From: Dromaius novaehollandiae
Taxonomy: Eukaryota; Chordata; Aves; Casuariiformes; Dromaiidae
Direction: 5' to 3'
NCBI RefSeq assembly: GCF_036370855.1
Contig: NC_088102.1
Location: 39,593,835-39,657,834, forward strand
Length of the DNA: 64,000 bases
Shown: piece after piece, positions 12,230 to 23,717 of the stretch
Layout: every line of letters starts with the position of its first letter
Position numbering within the stretch: the first letter of the stretch is position 1
Made by a program: the position numbers and the translations under genes
Notes under the pieces: generated by a model
Database searches by the model: none
What the model was told of the DNA's origin: nothing
The model's input: the letters and a program-made list of their open reading frames with translations, nothing else

Positions 12230-13370
12230 AGAAGGTAGGCATGAAATCAGAAAGGTTAAAACCTAAAAGTACCTATAACTAGCAAGCCATCTAAAAGACA
12301 TGGAGGGAGAAGACTGTTATAACATGGAATATAACTTGAAACTGTGACTTAAGGGAAGCTGTAGTGCTTAAAGCCTTCTTTGCTGAGTCTTCACAAAAAA
12401 AAGGTAATTGTGACAAGTACTTAGTGTAATTCATAGTAATAAGGGAAAAAGAACACTCCCAGCATGAGAAGAAAGAGCAAGGTAAATGATGTTCAGATCA
12501 CTGAGCAGAATGGAAGCATGACCTGGGGAAGCTCATTCTAGAGAATTCAAAACACTGGCTAGAGTATTTCTGACTCGTGTATCGTTTCTGGAGCATCATA
12601 GAATACACGTGCGATCCCAGAGGACTTAAGGCTGACAAAGAAACATCACCTAACTAGAGATGAAAAACCTAGAGAATTATAGACCTGCCATCCTAACATC
12701 TCTATGAGAAAATTTAGAAGAGTTAACTACTGAACAATTATTCTGTAATTGCTTAGAGACTTGCAAGTTTGTAAAAAAATGGCTGATATGGGTTTGTTAA
12801 GGTTTTGTTGAGGACAAATCGTATCAAACATTTGCTTCCCTTCTTTGACAGGATAACTGGCTTTGTGGCTGGGGGGGAGCCAGGAAATGTGATATATCTT
12901 GACTTGGGTAAGGCTTCTGGCACTGTCCCAGAAGATATTCTCATAAGTGAGCTGAAGAAATGCAACCTATTTAGACTCACTATACATTGAGTTCAGTGTC
13001 AGACATGGAGAGCTTTCCAGTGAAATATTTCAAGTGTCTGTCCAGGGTCCAGTTCTATTCAATATTTTCATCAATGGCTTTAGGAAATTGCTGTGTTATA
13101 AAATTTCCAGGTGACATCCAGCTGGGAGGGGCTCAGAGCCCCTATGAAGGGTAGGATCAGAATGCTTGATAAATTGAAGAAATAGTCCAAGTCAACAGGA
13201 GGAGCTTCAGCAGGGAAGCATGCAACAACCTGCCATGAGGATGCCAGACTTGAATGCACAAACACAAAATCAGAATGCATGAGCAGCAATGCAGCAGAAA
13301 AGACTGTTCAGAAGCTGAAAGAGGAGAAAGGAAAGAACCTGAAGGATTTTCCCGCATACAAAATGCTCAT
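12230..13370 (+). mobile_element. Decayed CR1-type LINE, reverse transcriptase part
   Basis: A broken open frame keeps CR1 reverse-transcriptase landmarks on the + strand. 'YLDLGKASGTVPEDILISEL' (about 12893-12952) corresponds to the CR1 YLDFSKAFDTVPHDILLSKL block. It is followed by 'PVLFNIFINGF' (about 13050) and a residue of the KFADDTKLGG block near 13095-13130. Upstream pieces match the 'tctctctgagtcttcac', 'gaggacttaag' and 'gaattatagac' sections of sauropsid CR1 ORF2 as I recall them. There are many stops and indels, with no intact ORF, no 5' end and no 3' tail recognised. It is an old, inactive copy. The boundaries are approximate. Confidence 0.75.
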
Positions 13371-14256
13371 ATAAAAAGGAGAGTGATCAGATGTTTTCCA
13401 TACCACTGTGAATAAAACAAGAAAGAAAAGCATTAGCAGGGCCAAAAAAAAATAATAAAAAAAAAATTATGTTTACTGTTATTTTCTAACCATAGGGCTA
13501 CTGAAGGAGAAGACGCAATGTAATCTTTTTAAGATTTTTAACAGCTTGTTGGACAGCCATGGTGTTGGTAAAGATACGGGGGTGGTCTGTACAGCATGCC
13601 TCAGTGCCAAGAAGACCAAGGACCCCCATGTGGGCTTTTGCGCTGGGATTTTTCCACACACCCAAGTTGTACAAAAAAGTTCTGTACACAAATAGAACCA
13701 GTGTTTCTGCAATGCAAGCCTATTCTTAGACAGCAGAGACCTCTTCCAGGGAACATATCACTTTGCATTTTACACCCTAAAAAAAAATACCAACCAAACA
13801 AACAAAAAAACTTTCTTGGATGGTTTAATTCTTTACTTCAATTTCTCACCAGTTTCAAAGTACTCCTCAGACCAGTGTTATTTTTCATTGCATCCTTCAA
13901 ACTGGGCCAAATTCTCAGTGCATCCCTAGCAACAAGTAGCAGGAAGGTCATGATTTTTCCTTTAGCCATAGCTACCGCTCAGCTTGCCACACGAACAGCA
14001 CAGCAATAGTATTGCCTGGGACATTTGTGAACCCTCAGATGTAAGTAAGTGCAATATTACACACAGGATAATGTAATTAACTGATCAACCTCATGTCATA
14101 TCTACAGGTTCCATGTCTAAGCCCAGGCCATGATTTTCTGGAGGATTGTTTGGGCTTTTCTGAGCAGGCGGAAGGAGGTGTGTGTGGCAGGGAGATGGAG
14201 CTGAGCTCCTATGACTGTACCCACCTTCAGGAAGCATTGCAGGATATCACTCTCAG

Positions 14257-14280
14257 GTCCCACATTTGGGAATGTGGGAC
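14257..14280. repeat. Perfect 10-bp hairpin
   Basis: Arms at 14257-14266 and 14271-14280 are exact reverse complements around a 4-nt TGGG loop. Intergenic, function unknown. Confidence 0.7.
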
Positions 14281-16107
14281 TTTAAACCTCAGGCTGACAG
14301 TCTGCCTGGAGGTCAGTAATGCTCTGCTGATGCTTTATTTAAGCAGTTCAATATAATAGCATCCCAAATGAAGTCCCTTCCCTATGAGACCTCTGTTTTT
14401 TCTTGCTCTTTGCAAGTACTGGCAATGTTAGCTTGTCACTGCCCCTTTGTGGCCCTTTGAAGAGGACCAGCTTCTCTGTGCAGGGAACGAAGAATCTGTG
14501 CTGCTCGAATTTATGTGAAGCTTTTTTTCTAGTTAGAGGAGGTCGACAGAAGAACTTCACCTTTAGTTAAAAGGCATTTGCATCTAAAATAAACATTGTC
14601 CAGCAACCTGATCAAGGTGCGTGAGACCAACAAGCCATTAAAGGTTATCACCTCAAGATGAGTGCAAAGAAAGGTCTTGTTTTCCAGTGTGATGGAAAGA
14701 AAGACTCCTACCATTTGTGGGGGCTGAGGGTTCCTCTTGCTGGCAGTAGGGGCAAGCTCCACACTACTGCCAGACTGAGTGTGACTGAAAGCCATGCCCT
14801 GTGCCAGCAACACACACCCAAGCTCTGAACACCCAGCACCCTTTGCTGCTGCCTCTGCACACTGGGAGCCCTTCCACAGCTCAAGGTGAAGCACAGACCC
14901 AGCAGGTGGGCAAGGGGGAAACCCCTTTCCCAGGGGAAAAGCCCTCGGGTTTGCCTTATCAAGCCCTTCATTTGGGATATCAATGGCTTAATCCCTTCTT
15001 GGTCTGTTGTGACATGCCTTGGTTTGCTTCCTGGCAACCTCCTCTGCTCGAGGTGTTGGCACTCTCTATATTGCTTTGCAAGGTGCAAGAGACATAGGCA
15101 CAGCCTGAACTCAAAATGACGTCTGATATAGATCCTCCTTCCCCAGATGACTTGACAAGACAAGTGGTGTCCCTAACTCAGACCCTGTCCTCCCATGTTC
15201 ATTAGCCAATGGAGATGTACGTAGGCAAGTGGCTCCGTATGGACTTTGGAAAAAAAATCTCAAGTGTTGTCCCTGGATTTGACTGCCATTTGCTGTTCCA
15301 AACTTCTTCATGTATAATTACTTAACCTCTGAGGTTCAGGAACCAAAGCCAGGCAAGGGATTTGTCCACACAACTTCTGTTCAAATGGAGCACCCAGGAA
15401 GGGAAGGTGGAGGGAGGCTATGGGCTGTGCATGGTAAATGCAAACTTGGTGTGCAGCTGGCACATGCAACCCAGTTGGACTGGGCTGTAATGGGCAAAGG
15501 CAGAAACACTTGCCTCCAAGTTAGTGTGTTCAAGCACTGCTCAAATTCCAGGTGTGAATCTACCTGTGTTTGGCAACACCAAACACATGCCTGACTATGG
15601 GCGAGATTTTTTTACATAAATCAATTAAGAAATCATAAGCTTTCAAATATAGGGCAAGGAACCTTTATTAGTTAACACAAAACCCTCACACAAGTGCACC
15701 ATTGTTAGGGCTGTGCTATGTCCTGGAAAGCCCCTTATTTCTTTTTGTACAATTTTATAAACTACAGATAGAAGCACCTGTGAGAAGAACAAGCCCTCTA
15801 GCTAGAGATCTGGCTAGATTTGTTTTGCATTTCCTGGACAGAAGAGAACATTTAACTCGGATGCAATTTTGTGTTGCTTTTTAGCAAGGCAAGGATTGGA
15901 AGTCTCTGTATTTGTTTTTCATAACAGCCACGTGGAGTGTCAACAGCTCCTTATGTTTAAACCAATGAGAAATCAGGACATTCCTCTCCTGCATTCTTTT
16001 TTTCTTCAATAAAACTTCAATAAAAAACAGGTTTTCTGGGATGCTGAAGAACTCAGACTATCCTCAAATATGATCACAGACCTATGTTCAGAGAGAAAGT
16101 AGTGACC

Positions 16108-16133
16108 AAAAAAAAAAAAAAAAAAAAAAAAAA
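16108..16133. repeat. A homopolymer, 26 nt
   Basis: An uninterrupted A-run. There is an AATAAA pair about 90-100 nt upstream (16011 and 16020 region) but no recognisable retrocopied gene before it, so it is listed only as a simple repeat. Confidence 0.8.
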
Positions 16134-17155
16134 GCACTCGTCCTCTCTGAGAACAGATCCTGGGCTCATTTCTGGTGGCAGCAGTCAGAGATGGCAGTTG
16201 CTCTGAGGTGGTGGCTTTCCCAGAAATCTTGGAAGGGAAGGAACACCTCTGTGGTCTGGCTTTACTAAAAAAAAATGCAGGAGGGGTAATGCTACACCTA
16301 ATCACTAATCCTAAAAAACATCTCCACATGATGAGGAGGGGTGGGTTTTACATAGAGTGAGAAGGAGGGGAAATAAGAAGACAGCATTTCTGAGTCACTT
16401 AGGGCAAAATTAAAAGCCTGACAGTTAGGTTCTCCATGGACCCTGTATTGAGTATATTCAGACTGGTTGCTGATTTTTATTTGTAAACCTGGAAATTCAC
16501 TCCATCACCACTGCTGCTCTTCTAAGGTTTGCACACTATATTTTTCACTAGGTAACAAAGTGGTCAGCACTCTGCTGTCAGTGCGAAGCTGATTACAGCC
16601 TTAACAAAGATGTTGAGGAGGGCACCAGTGAGCCAAAGCTGTCACACAGCAGAAGCTATTTTCCGTTCCCATGGCTGCATTGCTCAGAAACAGCGTTCCC
16701 GGGCCCACTGGCAGTGCAGCAGTCCTGCAAAGCTGTAAACCTGTTTCCCACCAGATTTAGCCCTGCTGTAAAATCCCGAAGGAAAGCTGGAGGCCCATGA
16801 CAGCTGTGTCCCTCCCTCCTCCAGCCGTGCGCAAGGAACGCTTGTAACAGGGTGCACTGCATGCACTGGAGACACAAACCCTCCTTGCGGTCTCCAGTGA
16901 CAGCTGTCTGGCAGAGTCACCCGTCCCCGCAGCGGACACAGAGACTGCCCACTATAGAGACAGTCTGCAGCAGAGAGCTGCATAAATGTACTCATGGTGT
17001 CAATTATCTAAGTATTTTAAATAGTTCATTTAAATGCTGGGAGTCCTTTTAATCCCCTCCCCCCCACACAGACAAGTTAGGAACACGCTTCTCTGTTGGG
17101 TGTGAAGTGGCACTGTCACAAATATCACTATTTTTAACAAGCTGGCTGCCTCTGG

Positions 17156-17200
17156 CACACAGACACACAGACACAGACACAGACACACACACACACACAA
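17156..17200. repeat. CA / CAGACA microsatellite
   Basis: Mixed CACAGA units turning into (CA)n. Intergenic. Confidence 0.8.
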
Positions 17201-19550
17201 ATGACAATGGTCGTTAAAAAACATTTTTTCCCTCCATATAATACTCCAGAGGGTATTCATGGTGACGAGGGCTGACGGCCAGGGTGGGCCAGGTCGAGCA
17301 CCTGCTGCTCCCATTCGTGCTGGCTGGCTGTTGCGCCAAAGCTGGGGCTGCGATGCTTCCCTGATAACGTTAACCCAGAAAAGCTCTTGTTTGTTTTTTC
17401 CCCAGAAGAAAGCCAGAGCAGGTGAACGGCACTAGGAATGCCTCCAGCTAACAACACAGACTCAACAGGTGACAGAGCATGGACTGAGCCATCGTGGCTT
17501 TGACTGGTGGCACATTCAAGCAGGACGACATATCCTCCTGGCAGCTCTTCCACTACCATCCGTTCTGTCACATTTTTAAGGCCTGGATGATGGTCATGCC
17601 TCGAAGGTCTTGCTACCCACACTTTATCTCACCAGAGTCCAGGTACTACAGTACTGGGTGCCCTCTGAAATGGCTTTCCAAAGTGAGACACCCGGCTAGT
17701 GAAGGCATGGGGTAGGCGTAAGCCCACCGTGGTCGGGGGCAGGATGCATGAAGCAGAACATGCAGCTGATGGGGGGCTTCTCTTTGCAGATGGTGCTGTG
17801 AGGTGAGATGGCACTGCTGCTTTGGGAAGGGGCACTGGGGGTCCTTTGATACTAGGGACAAGTGATTTATGGATCAATCCAATAGCCACAGCTGTGGAAT
17901 CAGAGGAAATGTGAATAACAGAGTGAGAACTTTTTTGTGTTTATTTGTGCTCATGCCAGAAGAGCCATGATCACACCAACAGAACAATAATTATCAAAAA
18001 GGTAACAAAGCTGAAGCCCTAACTGCCCTTCATCCCTGACTTAAAACCTTTGTTCCACAGCTGTAATTAATGAATGTTTAATTTTTACTTGTGTACAACA
18101 CCTGAATACAGCTCCCTCCGGGATGGCACCCTTCGGATATGCACCTGAGCCTCCACACCTGTGCTGACTGGGATGTTTCTGTGGCAAGTGCTGGGGGAGT
18201 GGTGGTAACAAGCCAGACCTAAAAGGCACCACAGCACTCCTAAACACTTACAAAAGCGGCTCTAACCCCTCCCCAGCCCACTCACTGAAGTCAAAGGCAA
18301 TGGTTCAGTTTCTATCCCTGGAGTCCAGTGGTCGGTGCACATAACCCCCACCATCAGGAGCGGCATGTTCACTGCCGTGCCTGACAGCTCTTGGAGAGCA
18401 TGAAACAGCCGAAAGGGCAACACATGGGAAATAGCAGAGGTCATATCTCTGTTGCATCCCTTAGCCCGAGACAGTTTCTGGGTAACAGCCCTGAGGGACT
18501 GGACATCCCTTGCGAAGCACTTAAGTGCTATTGGCTCTCCCAGGAGCAATACGAAGGAGCAGGGAAAGAGCATGAAACCTATCCCCTCCAGCCGGCATTG
18601 CAGGGACATTATAACCCTGTTGAATTCAACAAAACAATGGCCATCTCATCGCAGGGATGCTCCCAGGCTGAGGGAGGCTGTGAGGACATGGCAGACTGTC
18701 CTCACTCCCTGAAATGCAGCTCCCTCTGGTCATAAAGGCTAATGAGTTGGTAATGGTGTTTGGCACCTCTGTGGTGTCTGTTGTCTGAAGTGCTTTTGGT
18801 GGGTATGGGGGGATGCCGGTGTATAGCATTGACATGGCTATCCTGGAGAGCGGAACAGACACAGAGGGAGAGTAGGTAGCAGGGAAGACTGGCCCTCTTG
18901 AGACCATGATGGGTTTTGCCAGATCTCTGGCTGGTGTGAGGGAGCTATGTGCAGAAGCCAGCTTCTCCGCAGCGAGCTCCACTGGGGGCTGCGTTTCCCA
19001 CAGCACAGTTCCCAACCCATATATTTTCCCTCTCTGCTTGAGCATGCTGCGCTGGCACCATGGGTTAGCCTTGTCCCTCGACTCCCTGCTACCCCTCCAC
19101 CTTGCAGTGATCCCCTCCAGTAAAGCACCCATCCCTGGACAGGGCTCTGCTCCCACCAGGGCTGCGCACTGCACCAACACCCACTTGCTGCTAAAAGCCA
19201 CTTCTGAGGCCACTTCTCACTTGAGGTCTGCTGGAAAGGCCACCACAGTGTCCTGTGGCCTTTGTACGCTGCTTTTGGGGTCATGGACCCAAATACAAGT
19301 GCAAAAAAAAAGCAGACAGTGGTGACTACTGGGTGACCAGTATCTGGGAAAGGCAGCGGTATAGCACTGGCTGTACGTAGGATTCCCTTTCGTGTTGAGG
19401 AGGTCAGGAAAGGGTGACTTCTCTTTATACAACTGTTTTTTCACCTGAGGGCTGATTTTGATTGGAGTAGATGAGGCACTTCAAATTTACTCATGAGCGT
19501 GGGTGCGGGGGGTGGTTGCTTTGCATCCTGCCCTCCCAACACCAAGGCCC

Positions 19551-19940
19551 CACTCTGACCTGCCCGTCGCACACAGTCTGTCTCTGAGAGTGTGATGCAA
19601 AGCACGCCGAGCCATCTGCTAGGAAAACAACGGCCGTGCCTCGCCATCTTGCCCCATCTCCAGTGTCGAGGCAAACGGCTTCCCCAGTGAAACCCAGCCT
19701 GGGGCCAGGCGCGCTCAGCAGCAGCAGGGAGCGGCGCGGCGGCGTGGGGGCCCCAGCGGCTGCAGCCTCGGTGTGAGCCCCAGGCAGTCACGGTGCTCCC
19801 TGCCGCGAGCCGCTTCCAGCTTGCCCTGCTGATCGCCAGGACTAAAGTAGCACCGTTGGCCACCACTGCATTTTCCCTCTGGATGTGAAGCTGCTCTATA
19901 GCCTCAGCCAGCTACAGCAGCGAAGGCGCCTCGGCGAGGA
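19551..19940. promoter_or_regulatory. Orphan CpG-rich patch between the two gene ends
   Basis: By eye there are about two dozen CpG dinucleotides in roughly 310 bp (19551-19860), with dense CGGCGCGGCGGCG-like sequence near 19730-19745. The flanks have few. It lies about 10 kb beyond the SMOC1 poly(A) site and 3.4 kb beyond the SLC8A3 stop, so it belongs to neither known promoter. It could be the promoter of an unannotated noncoding RNA or an enhancer-type orphan CpG island. The 141-codon - strand frame here is most simply a by-product of high GC. Confidence 0.4.
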
Positions 19941-20519
19941 ATTGTGAGGGATGCAAGAGGGAGCCTGTATGAATGGAAATGGAAAGGCGAGACATGGGCC
20001 TTGCAAAGCAAGAAGGCTGCGGAAAAAGGAAAGCAGCTTTTATTACAGACTGTGACGCGAAGCTGACAGGAAAAACAAAGCGTAAGGAACAATGATGATG
20101 ACAACACAGCGCCCCAAATAATGAAGCAGCAAAAGCTCCTATATGCAAAACAGCCAGGATGCAACTGCTGCTGGCCTCTTCCCGCAAAACTGAACTGCAG
20201 TGGCTGGGGCGGAGGGGAGGAGAGCAACCATAGCTAATGCAAACATGTCCATGCACCTTCCCAGACACCAAAGCAGGCAAACAAACAAGTAAACCAAAAA
20301 AATCAAAAAATAAAAGCCTCAGGAAAAAAAAAAAAATCCCAAAGGCACCTTTTTTTTTCTTTTTAGTTTGTATATTCTTTAATGATGTAAAAAATAAAAA
20401 TAAAATAAAGAAATGCTCCACTGATGTTGGCCTGGTGCATCTCTCCTCAGTGCATGTGAGGGCAGCAAAGTTACTGTGCAGCTGGCAATCGCAGATGCTC
20501 CTCCCTTTCCCTGCATCCT

Positions 20520-20543
20520 CCCCCCCCCCCCCCCCCCCCCCCC
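20520..20543. repeat. C homopolymer, 24 nt (G run on the SLC8A3 sense strand)
   Basis: An uninterrupted C-run on the + strand. On the SLC8A3 coding strand it reads as G24, about 1.1 kb past the favoured poly(A) signals. Its length is likely unstable and may be misassembled. Confidence 0.85.
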
Positions 20544-21228
20544 AGCAAAGTGAGTTTAAGAAAGCAGATGAAAAGCATGTGATTGACACAGCACAAGCAA
20601 CAGGATAACAGCATTTCAGTGCCTCATGCCTAGGTTTTAGCCAGGAATGGATAAATTGGTATGGCTAAAATAAGAACCTAACAGAATTTATATGGCCAAA
20701 TTAAAAACAAGGATAGTTACAAAACCCCCTTGAGAGCTACACTTTAAAACCCAACAGAGACCATTTGAGGGCTTTCTTTTTTTTTTTTTTGGTGTCACCC
20801 ATCTGTGCTCTGGAGTCCCAGCCTGGATGGCAGCAGAAGCAGTGAATGAAGTTGGCAAAAGCTGTTCTAGGTAGTTCTCAGTGTGGCTAGAGGCCTGAAA
20901 GATGGGCAAATTCAGCAGACACCTGGCCTCAAGGTTTCTTTACCATCTTTTTCATGTCCTTCCCCAAAAGCCCTGGTGAAGGGAGGATAAGGAGGCAGAA
21001 AGCTGGATGCTTATTGGCTTCAAAAATGATAGCTTTCAACCACTGCTGGCTTCAAAGGACAAAGCTCCTACTGCTCATATGTGAAGGATCCTTCCTCTCT
21101 GCCTCACATTTATACATGTATTTTATATATATATATAGTTGATAAACATTTTGTATGAAAATAAATATTTCATCTGTTTTTAAGGATCATTGTTGCTCTC
21201 TTCCATTCACCTGCTATAACAGTGTGTC

Positions 21229-21268
21229 TTTTTTTTTTTTTTTGTCCATGACAATCTTGTTCCCACTG

Positions 21269-21299
<31 letters not shown>
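21229..21299. repeat. Two long T runs (15 and 29 nt)
   Basis: T-runs at 21229-21243 and 21271-21299. A further T-rich run with single C interruptions follows at 21389-21412. On the SLC8A3 sense strand these are A-runs just past the probable transcript end. Confidence 0.8.
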
Positions 21300-21303
<4 letters not shown>

Positions 21304-21619
21304 CTGCAGACACCTTCTCCCCTGCCCCTAAGGGCAACTGAAAGCACTGCTTAGGCAGAGAAGTACCTTCTGCCATTCTCTCTCTCTTCTTTTTTTTCTT
21401 TTTTTTTTTTTTCCCCCCCACTTGCTAAATCCCAAGGTTTGGTTTATTATAGTGAAATTTATGAAGAACATGTTTCCCTTTACAGCACCTAAGCTTCTTG
21501 GTAGAACAAAGTATCCTTATCTTAAAAACATTTTTAAAAAGAATAAGGTTTTAACACCCTCTTCCAGTTCTCTCACTTAAGAAATATGTTTATAGATAGC
21601 ACTATTTATATAGCTATAG

Positions 21620-23340
21620 GTATAGTTTTTATTTATTTTTATTACCAACCTAACATTTCAATTCGCAGCCATTGATGTAATTCATGACATACTCTTTTTC
21701 CTTAAAATGAAAAGGGTGTCTTTTTGGTCTGTTTTTTTTCTAAAATGTTTGTCAGATGATACAGGAGGCCTGAAACAGGTGGCAGGTTTTAAGCTCATAC
21801 TGCCTGAAGACCACTAGAGACATGGGCTCTGTGAAACTTAGGGCAGCAAGCGAGTGAAAAAGCAGCCACGGCCCAGCTCAGGGCAGGAGTGTGCTAGGAA
21901 AACACTGTCATGCTATTTGGGTTTTCCTGGTCTTGTCATTCGTTTGGCTTTTGTTTTATTGTTCTCGTTTACTAAGGAGCCGGGTGTCATCTTTGTTGAG
22001 CACAGCAAGTGCCAGTGGGTTACAGTAACCAGCTGTGTGCCTCCTCCGTGAGGACATGGATTTCGGGAGGTTAGGGCGGGTTGGTGGGTTGATGCCAAGT
22101 GGGTGGGGGGCTCATAGGGAGGGACAAGGCTCCTTTCCCTTTTGCAAACTTGTGTGGTTTAAGAACGAACCCAGCCTGGTAACATAATGCTTAGAAACCT
22201 CTCAGAGACATCTCATGCCTTGAGGCATCCTGCTTGCACCAGTACGTGAGCCCAACACATTATTGACATGAATTCATTTTCACTTGCAAGACCAGGGACT
22301 GCTCCACTGCCCTTGCAGCTGAGCAGCTACACCACCACTGTGACCACAAGGAACGTGTGCTAGTTTCCTGGGGCCCCTTTTCTTCCCCACATGGCAGGCT
22401 AGTTCGGTGTGTCTGTTTATTTCTTTATCTTTTGTAAAGTAACATAATTTTCTCTCCCTGCAGTACCACAAGCTCAAAGTTAATTATACAAAGAGAAATG
22501 CCATAGTCAAAATATACATGATACATATTATAGTAGAGGGTTGGGGGTTTCTTTTCCTTCCTTTTTTCTTAGCCCTGGCAGGTGAGTGAGATGCTACATG
22601 CTCCAGCCTCCGTCACTGAATTTTTCTCTCTGTGTACATGTGTATATATGCTTGTATTAAAAATATACCAGTCTTGTGATGGTCTCAAAAAAGAAAGAAA
22701 TGGAAGGAGGAGGGAAGAAATGGTAATAGTGAAGTTCTTTGACTGTGTCACTGTTTTTTTGTGGCTTCAAAAAAACACACACATTCAATTCCAGCACTGA
22801 TGGCAGCTTGAAGCTTTGGATTTTAAATTTTTAACATCTTTACCTTAAAGTAATAAAAAAAGAAAAAAAAATCAATATGCCCCCTCCCTAACCAAAAAGC
22901 AATAAGCAAAAGAAAAAAAAAAATTCCTGCTCAGATTTCTGCGATTCCCAAAGCGTAAAAAAAAGATTATGTATCCTTGCAGTGGAGGGGTTTTCAGGAA
23001 AAAAAGGAAGCAAGAACCTACAGAAGATGTGACCTTCAAAGATTTCGTCAAATGGGGTCAGTGGGTGGGTTTATTTTGTTTTGTTTTATTTGAACATTTG
23101 CCATTGTCGCATTCTTTGCTTTTGTTTGATTTTGGAAGGGTTTGCATGTTTTTGTTTTTTTGTTCATCTGTTCTATGCTGATTTTTGCCCTTCTCGATGC
23201 CCAGCTGTCCTACTCTCTGGGCAACAGCGGCACCTGACTGACAGCTGTCCCTTTGGGTGAAACCGCGCTTGAGGACTGGTGTCCAGTGAGGTAACGGAGG
23301 AGGGGGATGCCTTCCCCCGGCAGCACCGTCCTTCCACCGC
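21620..23340 (-). other. SLC8A3: SLC8A3 3' UTR (3' end uncertain)
   Basis: Non-coding sequence downstream of the SLC8A3 stop on the - strand. It is AT-rich with several A- and T-runs and contains no recognisable gene. The end is placed at a cluster of overlapping AATAAA hexamers at 21628-21643, giving a UTR of about 1.7 kb. Other AATAAA hexamers on this strand occur at 23085-23090, 23070-23075, 22416-22421 and 21955-21960, and a further one at 21443-21448 has a GT-rich downstream side, so shorter or slightly longer forms are possible. Confidence 0.55.
21628..21643 (-). terminator. SLC8A3: Probable SLC8A3 polyadenylation signals (three overlapping)
   Basis: On the - strand the sequence 'taataaaaataaataaaa' holds three AATAAA hexamers. 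The downstream side is only weakly GU-rich, so the alternative at 21443-21448 cannot be excluded. Confidence 0.4.
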
Positions 23341-23717
23341 CTAAAACCCCTTGATGTAGCAGTAGGCCTCCAGGGTGGCGAAGAGGATGTACAGTAGCCA
23401 CAGGCTCACGAAGAGCAACGTTGTGGCCAGTTTGCAGCCCCGGGGGCCGCCCAGCTCCCCTCCGAGGTGCGGCCTCCGGCGGTAGAGCAGGACGCTGATG
23501 CAGATGAACGCGAAGATGGTGAAGAGGGTGACGGAGAAGGCCAGGGTGCCTGCCGACACCTGGAACTCCTGCCCCTGCGAGGCCCAGTAGATTGCCGCCA
23601 CAGACCACGCCAGCCCAATGCCCAGGAAGACGTTGACTGCGTTGCTGCCTGTGACGTTGCCGATGGACGCGTCGGCGTAGACGTCCTGGATGGCTGCTGC
23701 TTTGCTGGCGAAAGTGT
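23341..23717 (-). CDS. SLC8A3: SLC8A3 (NCX3) last exon: alpha-2 repeat, last membrane segments, stop
   Basis: This encodes the C-terminal 124 residues of the plasma-membrane Na+/Ca2+ exchanger NCX3, which exchanges three Na+ for one Ca2+. The acceptor 'ccatcgctag' precedes ACACTTTCG; with one G carried over it reads D-TFASKAAAIQDVYADASIG. It completes the alpha-2 repeat (GTSVPDTFASK, then GNVTGSNAVNVFLG, whose acidic and Asn residues bind the ions). Two to three hydrophobic segments follow, and the protein ends LEAYCYIKGF-stop (TAG at 23341-23343). RRRPHLGGELGGPRGCKLATT is the NCX3 form; NCX1 has RRRPEIGGELGGPRTAKL and NCX2 RRRPHIGGELGGPRGPKL, as I recall them. The frame is intact, with no damage. 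Same-strand frames at 23210-23608 and 23406-23618 are shadows. Confidence 0.97.

Larger units (their letters stand above)
13371..19550. other. Intergenic, no gene seen
   Basis: Contains a perfect hairpin (14257-14280), an A-run (16108-16133) and a CA-rich microsatellite (17156-17200). Open frames of 100-195 codons occur on both strands, the largest at 18626-19213 on the - strand. None matches a family I know, and overlapping frames on both strands are equally open, which is usual in GC-richer sequence. I see no exon-intron structure. Confidence 0.55.

Noticed and set aside
16000..16133. Processed pseudogene ending in the A26 run
   Set aside because: No coding similarity upstream, no target-site duplication seen, and AATAAA is about 90 nt away, too far for a normal retrocopy tail.
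18626..19213. 195-codon - strand ORF
   Set aside because: No recognisable domain. Overlapping frames on both strands are also open (18838-19284 and 18906-19325), as expected for GC-richer sequence. No splice or transcript context.
19912..20589. 225-codon - strand ORF
   Set aside because: It is built through the C24 run (poly-Gly) and A/T runs (poly-Lys/Phe); composition artefact.
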